Below, piece by piece: positions 9,021 through 18,701 of a DNA stretch of 64,000 nt. The DNA is from Halothermothrix sp. (GTDB lineage: Bacteria; Bacillota; Halanaerobiia; DY22613), in assembly GCA_016841825.1 (NCBI GenBank), contig JAENYK010000012.1, positions 1 through 64,000 of the forward strand, in the 5' to 3' direction. Below the pieces are notes generated by a model, which was not told the origin of the DNA, did no database searches, and saw only the letters and a list, made by a program, of their open reading frames with translations. The translations under genes and the position numbers were made by a program. Numbering within the stretch: position 1 is the first letter of the stretch; every line of letters starts with the position of its first letter.

Positions 9021-11255
9021 TTATCCACATTTACTATAGCCACAACTTCGACAGATCACACAACCACCTTCATGTTCTAACTCTTCTCCGCAATCAGGAC
9101 AGACAGCATGTCCATTTGTCTCATCTATTAGTGTGTCATAACTTTCGTCATCACTAACAGTTATCTCCGGACTAGCCGGGAAGAAAGCTTGTCCCTGAGT
9201 ATAATCAAGAAAGTTTTCAATTGCCCGGGCAATGGCATCGGGACAGGAGACATTGGTGACACCTTTACGTTTGATAGCAGCAGCGCACCGAATTCCTTTC
9301 AGTTGATGAGTGATCTCTTCAATGGGAATCCCTGAACGCAGAGCCAGAGAGATTAATCTACTTGTTGCCTCAGATTGTGAGCGACAGCCGCCCCCTCGAC
9401 CGGTAGAGGTAAATACTTCACAAATTCCCGATTGATCTGAATTAATGGTTATATACAACTTTCCACAGCCAATCCGGGTTTTTTCAGTGGTTCCAAAAGT
9501 GATGTTCGGACGGGGACGTTTAATTTTTAGTGTTTTAGGATCAGCGGTTTTTGCTTCTTTCTTAGTGGCCAGAACCTGTACACTGCGACTACCGTCCCGA
9601 TATATGGTGACACCTTTGCATCCCAACTGATAGGCCAGTTGATAGACCTGGGCTACATCTTCTCTGGTTGCTTTATGGGGTAAGTTAACAGTTTTGCTCA
9701 CTGCATTGTCGGTGTATTGTTGGAATGCAGCCTGCATCCGGATATGCCATTCGGGAGTAATATCATGGGCAGTAACGAATACCTGTCGAATATCTTCAGG
9801 TATCTCTGGTAAATCCTGAATAGTACCTTCACTGGCGATTTTTTCCATCAACTCTGCACTATAAAAACCTCTTTCTTTAGCAATCTTTTCAAAGAGAGGA
9901 TGTACTTCAATTAATGTGCCATCCAATACATTCCGCATATATGAGATAGCAAAGAGTGGTTCAATGCCACTGCTGCAGTTGGCAATTATACTAATGCTTC
10001 CGGTAGGAGCAATGGTCGTAGTGGTGGCATTACGGATAGGTTCGGTATAGATACTATTTTCATAGTTCAAAAAAGCTCCTCTTTCGGCAGCCAATTGGCG
10101 GCTGGAAGCTTTGGCCTGTTCGTTGATAAACGACATAACCTCCCGGGCCAGCTCAATAGCCTGTTCAGAGTTATAGGGGATCCCTAATTGGATGAGCATG
10201 TCTGCCCAACCCATAATACCTAATCCGATTTTGCGATTACCTTTGACCAATTCTTCAATTTTGGGTAAAGGATAGAGGTTCATTTCAATTACATTATCCA
10301 AAAAATGTATAGCGTCTGCGGTTACCTGAGCCAGCTTTTGATAGTCCACAGTCATTCTGTTTTTATCCGGTACAACCATATTGGCCAGGTTGATCGAACC
10401 TAAATTGCAGGCTTCATATGGTAACAGTGGTTGTTCACCACAGGGATTGGTACTCTCGATCTCTCCCAGATGTGGAGTAGGGTTGTCCCGATTGATCCGG
10501 TCAATAAAGATTATCCCTGGTTCACCATTGGCATGTGCCATTTCGACAATCAATTCAAAAACTTCTCTTGCCCGAAGACGCTGGACACTCTGTTTGTCAT
10601 GGGGATTTATCAGATCATATTCTTCATCGTGAATGACTGCTTCCATAAAGTTTTCTGTAATGGCGACAGATATATTAAAGTTATTTAAAACCTGTTCATC
10701 TTTTTTGCAGGTGATAAATTCCAAAATATCTGGATGGTCTATTCTGAGGATTCCCATATTAGCACCCCGACGTTTACCACCCTGTTTTACTGTATTAGTC
10801 GCTGCATCAAAGACCTGCATAAAAGAGATAGGCCCACTGGCAACTCCCCCTGTACTACGGACAATATCGTTTTTGGGACGCAAACGGCTAAAACTAAAGC
10901 CGGTTCCCCCACCACTTTTCTGGATCATTGCTGTATTCTTAACAGATTCAAAAATTCCTTCCATGCTGTCTTCTACAGGTAGGACAAAACAGGCCGATAA
11001 CTGCTGCAAATCTCCTCCGGCATTCATTAATGTAGGTGAATTGGGCAGGAAGTTCAATTCAGCTATAATTTTATAAAAAGTAGCTCTGGTTTTTTCAATG
11101 TCACCTCCATATTTTTGGTCTGCTTCAGCAATATTTGAGGCCACCCGATTAAACAATTCTTCTGGAGTTTCGATAACCTCATTCTCCGCATTCCTGAGTA
11201 AATAACGTTTCTTCAAAACCGTTAAGGCATTGGCAGAAAGATTTAAGTCTGTCAT
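9021..11255 (-). CDS. nrdJ: Adenosylcobalamin-dependent (class II) ribonucleoside-diphosphate reductase
   Basis: Makes deoxyribonucleotides through a thiyl radical generated from coenzyme B12; cytosolic and needs no oxygen. The 744-residue protein has SPTLMNAGG and SACFVLPVEDS near residues 80-95 (redox cysteine), NPCGEQPLLPYEACNLGS near 275 (N-x-C-x-E active-site motif), a TSCPD domain (GGGCRSQSEATSRL) around 610-665, and a C-terminal zinc-ribbon-like tail CPDCGEELEH...CRSCGYSKC that usually delivers reducing equivalents. The ATG has an aaggagggt ribosome site. No B12 riboswitch is visible upstream, but a pair of NrdR-like boxes is. Confidence 0.97.
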   Translation of the reverse strand: MTDLNLSANALTVLKKRYLLRNAENEVIETPEELFNRVASNIAEADQKYGGDIEKTRATFYKIIAELNFLPNSPTLMNAGGDLQQLSACFVLPVEDSMEGIFESVKNTAMIQKSGGGTGFSFSRLRPKNDIVRSTGGVASGPISFMQVFDAATNTVKQGGKRRGANMGILRIDHPDILEFITCKKDEQVLNNFNISVAITENFMEAVIHDEEYDLINPHDKQSVQRLRAREVFELIVEMAHANGEPGIIFIDRINRDNPTPHLGEIESTNPCGEQPLLPYEACNLGSINLANMVVPDKNRMTVDYQKLAQVTADAIHFLDNVIEMNLYPLPKIEELVKGNRKIGLGIMGWADMLIQLGIPYNSEQAIELAREVMSFINEQAKASSRQLAAERGAFLNYENSIYTEPIRNATTTTIAPTGSISIIANCSSGIEPLFAISYMRNVLDGTLIEVHPLFEKIAKERGFYSAELMEKIASEGTIQDLPEIPEDIRQVFVTAHDITPEWHIRMQAAFQQYTDNAVSKTVNLPHKATREDVAQVYQLAYQLGCKGVTIYRDGSRSVQVLATKKEAKTADPKTLKIKRPRPNITFGTTEKTRIGCGKLYITINSDQSGICEVFTSTGRGGGCRSQSEATSRLISLALRSGIPIEEITHQLKGIRCAAAIKRKGVTNVSCPDAIARAIENFLDYTQGQAFFPASPEITVSDDESYDTLIDETNGHAVCPDCGEELEHEGGCVICRSCGYSKCG

Positions 11256-11352
11256 TGACTTACCCTCCTTGTTTTATAGATAAATTAGTCTGCTATATTG
11301 TCTTTCAAAAAAGATGGAAAACCATCCTGGGTTATATAATGTAGGTGATTAT

Positions 11353-11471
11353 AAAGTGAATTCGTTCAGCTAAAGCTGAACCTCGGGACTTCAGATGGGG
11401 ATTCAACTCCATCCGAAGTAGAACAAGGCAGTTCCCACTTATAGAAGTGGGAGTCATAGAACCTGGATATG
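11353..11471 (+). repeat. Dispersed hairpin repeat family A, copy 1
   Basis: About 119 bases nearly identical in length and order to the copy at 43543. Three inverted repeats are visible: GTTCAGC-taaa-GCTGAAC, CTTCAGATGGGG paired with CTCCATCCGAAG, and TTCCCACTT-atag-AAGTGGGAG. No coding frame. It lies in the 5' leader of nrdJ, in the opposite sense to that gene. The pattern resembles the structured ends of IS200/IS605-type elements, which is inference. Confidence 0.8.
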
Positions 11472-11526
11472 GTTATATAACCTCTCTCATTATATAACAC
11501 CCATATTAGTCTGTCCATTTGGGTAG

Positions 11527-11573
11527 ATAGTATATATTGTGGTCTTGGGCAATTACAACCACAATTTGTAGAT
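11527..11573 (-). promoter_or_regulatory. Candidate NrdR box pair and promoter for nrdJ
   Basis: The box at 11527-11542 (atagtatatattgtgg) matches the NrdR consensus at about 13 of 16 places; a weaker second box lies at 11558-11573, with centres about 31 bp apart, the three-turn spacing usual for NrdR. On the minus strand TTGCCC, 17 bp, TATCTA overlaps the boxes and would drive nrdJ. The transcript would then include repeat A copy 1 in its leader. The second box is poor, so confidence is limited. Confidence 0.4.
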
Positions 11574-11737
11574 TATTTACCTCAAATAAGGTTATATATG
11601 GCGCAGGGATTTCCAAACTTTTCTTTTATATAAATGGTAATTAGCAAAAATAATCCTTCTATTTCCTGAAAATAACGTATAAAAAATGGAGTCAGCTTTG
11701 CAGGGAATAATTGGTTTGTCTGTAGATAAAGCCTGTA

Positions 11738-11839
11738 GTTAAAGCTGAACCTCGGGGTTTCAGATGGGGATTCAACCCCACCTGAAGTAGAACACGGCAG
11801 CTCTCACATATAGAAGTGGGAGTCACAAACTTAGATATA
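11738..11839 (+). repeat. Dispersed hairpin repeat family A, copy 2
   Basis: Shares the second and third hairpins and the spacer (tagaacacggcagct) with the other copies. It keeps the right arm of the first hairpin (taaagctgaac) but the left arm is lost, so it is 5'-truncated. It lies about 270 bases after copy 1, in the same orientation. Confidence 0.75.
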
Positions 11840-11870
11840 AGTCTGACAATCAAATTATTCGTTTTTTATC

Positions 11871-11956
11871 TTGAAATTTACCCTGATTAATGGTATTATA
11901 GGTGTGTAAACCAATAAAACACGAACATTATAATTGTTGAGTTCAAATAAAGTTCG
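11871..11956 (+). promoter_or_regulatory. purB operon promoter and PurR tandem operator
   Basis: TTGAAA (11871-11876), 17 bp, TATTAT (11894-11899) is followed by facing PurBox cores CGAAC (11922-11926) and GTTCG (11952-11956), 25 bp apart. The left box is near-identical to that upstream of purD (acgaacattataat). Here the boxes lie downstream of the predicted start site, whereas before purD they lie upstream of the -35; either the promoter call is wrong or repression works by a road block. Confidence 0.65.
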
Positions 11957-11982
11957 CAAAATTAGTCAGGAGGGATAGAACT

Positions 11983-13368
11983 GTGGAAAGAGATATTTTC
12001 AAAAACATTAGTCCCCTGGATCATCGATATTCGATTCCGGAAGAGCAATATGCCGATCTATCATATTATCTATCGGAAGAAGCGGTGATTCGCACTCAGG
12101 CAGAGGTTGAACTGGCCCTGGTGACAGTACTGCATAAGTGGGGAATCTGTTCTGTGGAAGTGGTTGAAGAGGTAGCTAAGGCCTGTGCAGAAGTAACCCC
12201 GGAAGAGGTCTATCATGAGGAACAGAAGACCCGACACAATATTCGTGCATTGGTAAATTGTATTCGTAACAGAGTAAGTCCAGAAGCCAGACCTTTCGTG
12301 CACTTCTCTGCAACATCTGTAGATATTATGGACACTTCTGCTGCCATCCGCTACCGTCAGGCTGCTGAGAACCTGGTGATACCGACTTTGCAAGAACTAT
12401 TGTCTGCTCTAATGGAGCTTGCCTGGGCTGAACGGGAGACCGTACAGATCGGCCGTACCCATGGACAACACGCTGTGCCGATCACCTTTGGTTTTGCCCT
12501 GGCATTGTATGTTAGCCGCTTAGGTCAGCAGATAGAAAAGATTAAAGCTGCTGCAGATAATTTGAGAGGTAAGATGGCAGGTGCTGTTGGAGCATATAAT
12601 GCCAGTGATCTGTTTATTGAGGACCCGTTGAAGTTTGAAGAAGAAGTTCTGGCAGAGGTGGGAGTCAAACCTGCACCTATCTCCTCCCAGATCGTTCAGC
12701 CTGAATATGTTGGCGATTATGTGCATCATCTGGTTAGCGTTTTCGGAATCCTGGCTAATTTTGCCGATGATATGCGTCATCTTCAGCGGACGGAGATTGA
12801 TGAAGTGGGTGAGTATTTTGCTCCGGAGCAGGTAGGTTCTTCAACAATGCCTCATAAACGGAATCCGATTAATTATGAGAATGTGAAGAGTATGTATAAA
12901 GAGTTTATGCCGCGGATGATTACTCTATATCTGGATCAGATCTCCGAGCACCAGAGAGATCTGACCAATTCTGCATCGGGTCGTTTTGTAGTCGAAGTAA
13001 TCGCAGGCCTGGTTATGGCAACCCGCAGATTGACCAGAGTGGTGAAAAAGATGTGGGTGAATAAGGCACAGATGAGAGCTAATTTTGCAAAAACAAGCGA
13101 ATCTTTTATTGCTGAACCTTTATACATTCTGCTAGCCGGATATGGTCATCCGGATGCCCATGAGGCAGTGAGAGTCAAAACCTTGCAGGCACAGGAGAGC
13201 GGAGAGAGTGTGTATCAGTTGATTCTCAAAGATGATAATCTTAAAGAATATTGGAACAGGTTTACTCCTGAACAGAAACTCTTAATCCAGAAACCAGAGA
13301 ACTATCTGGGTAAAGCAGTTCAGAAAACAGAGTTAATCATTCGTGAATGGCGCGAGAGAATAAGATAA
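11983..13368 (+). CDS. purB: Adenylosuccinate lyase
   Basis: Cleaves SAICAR to AICAR and adenylosuccinate to AMP; cytosolic tetramer of the fumarase/aspartase superfamily. The 461-residue protein has the family signature GSSTMPHKRNP near residue 286, GRTHGQHAVP near 152 (general acid histidine) and TRHNIRALV near 82. A GTG start at 11983 with aggaggg is used. It is longer than Bacillus PurB (about 430) and of the group with an extended N-terminus. It leads the main purine operon, 27 bases before purC. Confidence 0.96.
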   Translation: MERDIFKNISPLDHRYSIPEEQYADLSYYLSEEAVIRTQAEVELALVTVLHKWGICSVEVVEEVAKACAEVTPEEVYHEEQKTRHNIRALVNCIRNRVSPEARPFVHFSATSVDIMDTSAAIRYRQAAENLVIPTLQELLSALMELAWAERETVQIGRTHGQHAVPITFGFALALYVSRLGQQIEKIKAAADNLRGKMAGAVGAYNASDLFIEDPLKFEEEVLAEVGVKPAPISSQIVQPEYVGDYVHHLVSVFGILANFADDMRHLQRTEIDEVGEYFAPEQVGSSTMPHKRNPINYENVKSMYKEFMPRMITLYLDQISEHQRDLTNSASGRFVVEVIAGLVMATRRLTRVVKKMWVNKAQMRANFAKTSESFIAEPLYILLAGYGHPDAHEAVRVKTLQAQESGESVYQLILKDDNLKEYWNRFTPEQKLLIQKPENYLGKAVQKTELIIREWRERIR

Positions 13369-13395
13369 TTTTAAACACTAAAGGAGGATTTTATT

Positions 13396-14103
13396 ATGAA
13401 AAAATTAGAGCAGCGGTATGAAGGAAAGGCGAAAAAGATATTTGCAACCGACCAACCGGGAGTTGTCTGGGTGCAGTATAAAGATGATGCTACAGCATTT
13501 AATGGTTTGAAAAAAGGTACTATTGAGAATAAGAGCAAATATAACAATCTGATCTCTACTACCATCTTTAAAATGCTTGCCGAGATGGGTGTGAAGAATC
13601 ATTTTGTTGAACTATTAAGTGATACTGAGATGTTGGTTAAAGAGGTTGAGATTATCTTAATTGAAGTGGTTGTCCGTAACATCACTGCAGGCAGCCTGTG
13701 TAAACGACTGGGACTGGACGAAGGTATGAAAATGGAGACTCCTCTGGTTGAATTCTATTATAAAGACGATGAACTGGGTGATCCGTTGATTACAGAAGAT
13801 CACGCATTACTCTTAAATGCTGCAACTACTGAAGAGATTGAGGTTCTTAAGACTCAGGCATTGAAGATTAATGGTATTCTTATAGATTATTTTGCACAAC
13901 TGGGTATTGATCTGGTTGATTACAAATTGGAATTTGGACGTACACCTTCGGGTGAGATTCTGTTAGCTGACGAAATTTCCCCTGACACCTGTCGTTTATG
14001 GGATAAAGAGACCGGAGAAAAATTGGATAAAGATCGTTTTCGTCGGGACATGGGTAAAGTGGAAGAAGCTTATCAGGAGATCCTGGGTCGGGTACAGGGT
14101 TAA
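13396..14103 (+). CDS. purC: SAICAR synthetase
   Basis: Joins aspartate to CAIR with ATP. The 235-residue length matches the short bacterial form. Motifs: YEGKAKKIFAT at the N-terminus (nucleotide-binding loop), VVRNITAGSLCKRLG near residue 95, and LADEISPDTCRLWD near 195 with the substrate-binding aspartates. An aaggagg ribosome site precedes it. Second gene of the operon, with purS 30 bases later. Confidence 0.97.
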   Translation: MKKLEQRYEGKAKKIFATDQPGVVWVQYKDDATAFNGLKKGTIENKSKYNNLISTTIFKMLAEMGVKNHFVELLSDTEMLVKEVEIILIEVVVRNITAGSLCKRLGLDEGMKMETPLVEFYYKDDELGDPLITEDHALLLNAATTEEIEVLKTQALKINGILIDYFAQLGIDLVDYKLEFGRTPSGEILLADEISPDTCRLWDKETGEKLDKDRFRRDMGKVEEAYQEILGRVQG

Positions 14104-14132
14104 TCAAAATAGATCATACAGGGGGGTAAAAA

Positions 14133-14390
14133 ATGTTTAAAATCGAATTAAAGGTGATGCCGCGGAAGGGAATCTTGAACCCACAGAGCACGGCTGTTAA
14201 AAATGGTCTGAAAGCAATGGGTTATGATAATGTCGATAATCTGGAGATGGGCAAGTTTATGGAGTTTACGATTAAGGCTGCAGATAGAGCTGAAGCAGAA
14301 GCTTATGTAGAAGAGATGTGCAAACGCTTATTGGCTAATCCAGTAATTGAAGATTACACTTATCAAATATATCAGGTTGAGGGGGAATAG
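14133..14390 (+). CDS. purS: FGAM synthase subunit PurS
   Basis: Small subunit (85 residues) that bridges PurQ and PurL in the three-part formylglycinamidine synthase and aids ammonia channelling. It starts MFKIELKVMPRKGILNPQ and contains the KKMGYDNV-like segment KAMGYDNVDNLEMGK, both typical. The ribosome site is aggggggt. It ends two bases before the purQ start, so the subunits are translationally coupled. Confidence 0.96.
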   Translation: MFKIELKVMPRKGILNPQSTAVKNGLKAMGYDNVDNLEMGKFMEFTIKAADRAEAEAYVEEMCKRLLANPVIEDYTYQIYQVEGE

Positions 14391-14392
14391 AG

Positions 14393-15109
14393 ATGCGTTT
14401 TGGAATCATCGTGTTTCCCGGATCTAATTGCGACCATGATTGTAAATATGCAGTCGAATATTTGGGTCACACTGCAGAGTATCTCTGGCATGCCGATCAT
14501 CAGGACCTGACAGACTATGACTGTATTATCATTCCCGGAGGATTCTCTTATGGGGATTATCTGCGGGCAGGGGCAATTGCCCGCTTTGCCAATATGATGG
14601 AACAGGTTCGGAAGTTCGCGGAAAAAAGTGGTCTGGTTATCGGTATCTGTAACGGCTTTCAGATTCTCCTGGAAGCAGGTTTGTTACCGGGGGCCATGCA
14701 GAAGAACCGCAGTTTAAAATTCCAGTGTGAATATCGATCGATGGTAATCGAGAATGCAGATTCACCCTTCACTAATACTCTGGACAAAGGTGAGGTAATT
14801 CAGTTACCTATTGCCCATGGAGAAGGTAATTATTATATTGATCCGGAAGGTCTGTCAAATCTGGAGGCTAATGGACAGGTTCTGCTGCGTTATACTACTC
14901 CAACCGGGGAAGTTACCGACAGGGCTAACCCCAATGGTTCTGTTTCCAATATAGCGGGAATCTGTAATGAGGAAAGGAATATTTTTGGTTTAATGCCCCA
15001 CCCCGAGAGAGCTGTAGACAGTCGATTGGGTAATGGCTGCGTCGATGGGCGCAAAATTTTGGAGTCAATTATCACTTATCGGACAGAAAAGGGGGGAGTT
15101 CAATGCTAA
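14393..15109 (+). CDS. purQ: FGAM synthase glutaminase subunit PurQ
   Basis: Class I glutamine amidotransferase supplying ammonia to PurL. The 238-residue protein has [15 protein letters not shown] near residue 50, the nucleophile elbow GICNGFQ with the catalytic cysteine near 88, and the catalytic His-Glu in MPHPERA near 205. The ribosome site gagggggaat is inside the end of purS. The last seven bases overlap the start of purL. Confidence 0.97.
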   Translation: MRFGIIVFPGSNCDHDCKYAVEYLGHTAEYLWHADHQDLTDYDCIIIPGGFSYGDYLRAGAIARFANMMEQVRKFAEKSGLVIGICNGFQILLEAGLLPGAMQKNRSLKFQCEYRSMVIENADSPFTNTLDKGEVIQLPIAHGEGNYYIDPEGLSNLEANGQVLLRYTTPTGEVTDRANPNGSVSNIAGICNEERNIFGLMPHPERAVDSRLGNGCVDGRKILESIITYRTEKGGVQC

Positions 15110-17313
15110 CAGTGGATTTGCAGGAGAAATTAGCCTTTAATGGTCTCAAATTTGAAGAATATCAAAAGATTTTAGATATGCTGGGTAGAGAACCCAATGA
15201 TTTAGAATTGGCTCTGTATGGCGTAATGTGGTCAGAACACTGTAGTTACAAACATTCTAAAGCCCAGCTGAAGACTCTTCCTACACAAAGCGAGTGTGTA
15301 CTTCAGGGGCCGGGGGAGAATGCCGGGATTATTGGTATTGGCGATGGTATGGCAGCAGTTTTCAAGATTGAGAGCCATAACCATCCTTCGGCGATTGAAC
15401 CATATCAGGGGGCAGCTACAGGAGTTGGAGGTATTGTTCGGGATGTTTTTACAATGGGAGCACGTCCGATTGCCTTATTAAATTCACTGCGTTTTGGTAA
15501 TCTGGACAATGAACATGTTCGCTATATCTTTGGCGGTGTGGTTGCAGGTATTGCCGATTATGGTAACTGTCTTGGAATTCCAACCGTTGGTGGTGAGACT
15601 TATTTTAATAAAAGTTATCAGGGCAATCCGCTGGTTAATGCTATGTGTCTGGGTGTGATGCCTGTCAAAGAGATGGTAACTGGTTCTGCTTCGGGTATCG
15701 GTAATCCGGTAATGGTGGTCGGTGCTGCAACTGGTCGGGATGGGATCAAAGGAGCCAGTTTTGCGTCTGAGGAACTGAGTGCAGAATCTGAGGAGAAGCG
15801 CCCGTCTGTTCAGGTTGGTGACCCCTTTATGGAAAAACTATTAATGGAAGCCTGTCTGGAGTTGATTAAGACAGGGGTAGTGGTCGGAATTCAGGATATG
15901 GGTGCTGCCGGTCTTGCCAGTTCTTCCTGTGAGATGGCCAGTCGAGCAGGTACGGGAATTGAATTAGATGTAGCTTTAGTTCCGGCCCGGGAGAAGGAAA
16001 TGACCCCCTATGATTTTATGTTATCTGAATCCCAGGAGAGAATGTTGGTTGTTCCGAAAAAAGGCTGTGAAGCTAAAGTCAAAGAGATCTTTGATCGTTG
16101 GGGCTTAAATGCGGTGGTAGTGGGGCAGGTAACTGCCGATGGCAACCTGACGATCAAGGAAGATGGTGTAATTGCCGCCCGGGTTCCCGCTGCCAGTCTG
16201 GCGGACGCTCCTGTCTATCATCCGGAAAGTGTTCGTCCTGCTTATCTGGATGCAGTGGAGAGCTTTGAGTTGAGTCAGGTACGAATCCCGGAAACTGACG
16301 AATATAATGATATTTTAATTGAACTGTTGGCCAGTCCAAATCTATCCAGTAAAGCCTGGGTTTATCAACAATACGATCATATGGTCAGGAGTAACACAGT
16401 TGTTCTGCCGGGTTCTGATGCAGCTGTGGTTCGGGTAGAAGGTACAGATCGCGGCCTGGCAGTAACTACTGACTGTAATAGTCGATTCTGTTATCTAAAC
16501 CCTTATCAGGGCACAATGATTGCTGTGGCCGAAGCTGCCCGTAATGTGGTCTGTAGTGGTGGTAAGCCGCTGGCGATTACCGATGGGATGAACTTTGGCA
16601 ATCCGGAAAAACCTGAGATTTTCTATCAATTCAGGGAATCTATTGCCGGAATGAGAGCAGCTTGTCAGGCTTTAAATACACCTGTCACTGGTGGTAATGT
16701 GAGCTTTTACAATGAACATTCGGGTCAGGCTATTTATCCAACCCCGATCATCGGAATGGTCGGTCTTCTGGAGAATATTGAAGATGCAGTTACCATGGAT
16801 TTCAAAGACGAAGGTGACTTAATCTTTTTAATTGGTGAGACTAAAGAAGAGTTAGGTGGTAGTGAATATCTATCACTGATTCACGGTTTAGAGACAGGTC
16901 AACTTCCTGAATTGGATTTAAATCTGGAGAAGGCCATTCAACAGACAGTTATTGAGGCGGTTCAGCAGAAGATTATTAAATCTGCCCATGACTGTGCCGA
17001 AGGTGGATTGGCAGTGGCACTGGCTGAATCGACTATGGCAAACGGTCTGGGAGCAGAGATTGAGATAGAAGATGGAGAAGTTCGTTCAGATGCGGTTCTG
17101 TTCGGGGAATCTCAATCCCGAATTATTGTTACGATTGCCGGGAAGGATCTGAATCTTTTTATGCAGATCTGTTCTGCCAACACTGTTCCGGTACAGCGAA
17201 TCGGTCAGGTTAAAGGAGATGAATTAAAGATCAATGATTGGATTAATGCCAGGGTAGAATTACTCAAATTACAATGGCAGGAGGCAATCCCATGTATTAT
17301 GAGCCAAAGATAA
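15103..17313 (+). CDS. purL: FGAM synthase large subunit PurL
   Basis: ATP-dependent amination of FGAR to FGAM; small (736-residue) PurL of the PurSQL type. Typical segments are [12 protein letters not shown] near residue 43 (active-site His), [20 protein letters not shown] near 90 (magnesium and FGAR site), [19 protein letters not shown] near 260, and [14 protein letters not shown] near 630. It overlaps purQ by seven bases and purF by about 22, continuing the tightly packed operon. Confidence 0.97.
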   Translation: MLTVDLQEKLAFNGLKFEEYQKILDMLGREPNDLELALYGVMWSEHCSYKHSKAQLKTLPTQSECVLQGPGENAGIIGIGDGMAAVFKIESHNHPSAIEPYQGAATGVGGIVRDVFTMGARPIALLNSLRFGNLDNEHVRYIFGGVVAGIADYGNCLGIPTVGGETYFNKSYQGNPLVNAMCLGVMPVKEMVTGSASGIGNPVMVVGAATGRDGIKGASFASEELSAESEEKRPSVQVGDPFMEKLLMEACLELIKTGVVVGIQDMGAAGLASSSCEMASRAGTGIELDVALVPAREKEMTPYDFMLSESQERMLVVPKKGCEAKVKEIFDRWGLNAVVVGQVTADGNLTIKEDGVIAARVPAASLADAPVYHPESVRPAYLDAVESFELSQVRIPETDEYNDILIELLASPNLSSKAWVYQQYDHMVRSNTVVLPGSDAAVVRVEGTDRGLAVTTDCNSRFCYLNPYQGTMIAVAEAARNVVCSGGKPLAITDGMNFGNPEKPEIFYQFRESIAGMRAACQALNTPVTGGNVSFYNEHSGQAIYPTPIIGMVGLLENIEDAVTMDFKDEGDLIFLIGETKEELGGSEYLSLIHGLETGQLPELDLNLEKAIQQTVIEAVQQKIIKSAHDCAEGGLAVALAESTMANGLGAEIEIEDGEVRSDAVLFGESQSRIIVTIAGKDLNLFMQICSANTVPVQRIGQVKGDELKINDWINARVELLKLQWQEAIPCIMSQR

Positions 17314-18701
17314 AAGAAGAGTGTGGTGTTTTTGGTATATTTGGGCGGAAGAATGCTGCTCAACTTGCCTATTTTGGCCTCCACAGCTTGCAGCATCGCG
17401 GTCAGGAGAGTGCCGGAATTGTCACAGTTGATGAGGGACAATTTTATCTGCATAAAGAGATGGGTCTGGTGACTTCTGTTTTTACGGAAACCAATCTGGC
17501 AGGTTTGATTGGTGATCGGGCTATCGGTCATGTTCGATACTCCACTACTGGTTCGAGTAATGTTTTGAATGCTCAACCCTTACTGGTTAACTCGGGAAAA
17601 GGAACCTTATCTTTAGCCCATAATGGCAATCTGATCAATAGTCTGGCAATTCGGGAATACCTGGAATCAGAAGGTTCTATCTTTCATACCACACTGGATA
17701 CAGAAGTGGTAGCCCATCTGATTGCCCGTTCCAGAGAAAGGGATATGGAAAAATCTCTAATTGATGCTTTGAACCAAATCAAAGGGGCATTTAGCATAGT
17801 TATGTTAACAGAAGAGGCTCTTTATGGGATACGTGATCCTCATGGGATTAGACCCCTGGCTCTGGGCAAGATAGCCGATGATTATGTCCTGGCTTCGGAG
17901 ACTATTGCTCTGGATATTGTCGGTGCGGAATATATCAGAGACGTAGAGCCCGGTGAGATGGTAGTTATTACGGGAGATGGTCTGCGTTCGGTTCGCTATG
18001 CTGATCGACAGTGTTCTTTCTGCGTTTTTGAGTTCATTTATTTTGCCCGCCCTGATAGCAACATTGCCGGATTGAATGTTCATCTGGCCCGGATGGAGAT
18101 GGGAAAAATGCTGGCCCGGGAGATTACTGATCCGGTAGATATTGTAGTTCCTGTACCCGATTCCGGAATCTCAGCAGCTCAAGGTTTTGCCGAAGAGAAA
18201 GGTATACCGCTACAGTGGGGGTTGATTAAAAATCGCTATGTGGGTAGAACATTCATCTCACCCGAACCGGAGATCAGAGATTTGAAAGTCAGGCTAAAGC
18301 TTAGTCCAATCTATGAGATTGTGGCTGGCAAAAGGGTACTGTTAATTGATGATTCTATCGTTAGAGGAACAACCAGTAAGCGTATTATCAAGATGTTACG
18401 GGAAAAAGGAGCCAAAGAAGTTCATTTTGCGGTGAGTTCACCTCCGGTAAGCTATCCCTGTTTTTATGGTCTGGACACATCCAACCGCGGTGAATTAATC
18501 GCTGCCGGGATGAATCGGGCAGAGATCTGTAAATATATTGGTGCCGATTCTTTGACTTATCTAAGTCAAGCAGGGATGCTTAAGGCAGTTGAGAAGTCAG
18601 ATTTAGGTTTTTGTACTGCCTGTTTTGATGGTAATTATCCTATCGGTGAAGGTATGGGTAAATTTTCTCTCGAAGAGGGGAGGAAGTCTTGTGCAAGATA
18701 A
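17292..18701 (+). CDS. purF: Glutamine PRPP amidotransferase
   Basis: First committed purine enzyme, making phosphoribosylamine from PRPP and glutamine. The ATG at 17292 is chosen because aggagg lies seven bases upstream; the in-frame ATG at 17274 has none. A ten-residue propeptide ([10 protein letters not shown]) precedes Cys11, the N-terminal nucleophile exposed by self-cleavage. Cysteines in [15 protein letters not shown] and FCTACFDG fit the Bacillus-type 4Fe-4S cluster, which makes the enzyme oxygen-labile. The PRPP loop is [13 protein letters not shown]. 469 residues; overlaps purL and purM. Confidence 0.97.
   Translation: MYYEPKIKEECGVFGIFGRKNAAQLAYFGLHSLQHRGQESAGIVTVDEGQFYLHKEMGLVTSVFTETNLAGLIGDRAIGHVRYSTTGSSNVLNAQPLLVNSGKGTLSLAHNGNLINSLAIREYLESEGSIFHTTLDTEVVAHLIARSRERDMEKSLIDALNQIKGAFSIVMLTEEALYGIRDPHGIRPLALGKIADDYVLASETIALDIVGAEYIRDVEPGEMVVITGDGLRSVRYADRQCSFCVFEFIYFARPDSNIAGLNVHLARMEMGKMLAREITDPVDIVVPVPDSGISAAQGFAEEKGIPLQWGLIKNRYVGRTFISPEPEIRDLKVRLKLSPIYEIVAGKRVLLIDDSIVRGTTSKRIIKMLREKGAKEVHFAVSSPPVSYPCFYGLDTSNRGELIAAGMNRAEICKYIGADSLTYLSQAGMLKAVEKSDLGFCTACFDGNYPIGEGMGKFSLEEGRKSCAR

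Larger units (their letters stand above)
11256..11982. other. Long nrdJ-purB divergent intergenic region
   Basis: This 727-base gap has no gene. It holds two copies of hairpin repeat A (11353 and 11738), a candidate NrdR box pair between them and the purB promoter with PurR operator near the end, all listed separately. The remaining AT-rich sequence shows nothing further that I can support. Confidence 0.7.

Noticed and set aside
10381-11076. Plus-strand open frames inside nrdJ
   Set aside because: They are opposite a full-length conserved gene, have no ribosome sites and no protein-family features.
9021-11600. B12 riboswitch upstream of nrdJ
   Set aside because: I looked for a B12-box and cobalamin-type stems in the leader and found none; only repeat A is structured there.
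11353-11839. Repeat A copies as a CRISPR array
   Set aside because: Only two copies here, about 270 bases apart, each with internal hairpins and far longer than CRISPR repeats; no cas genes.
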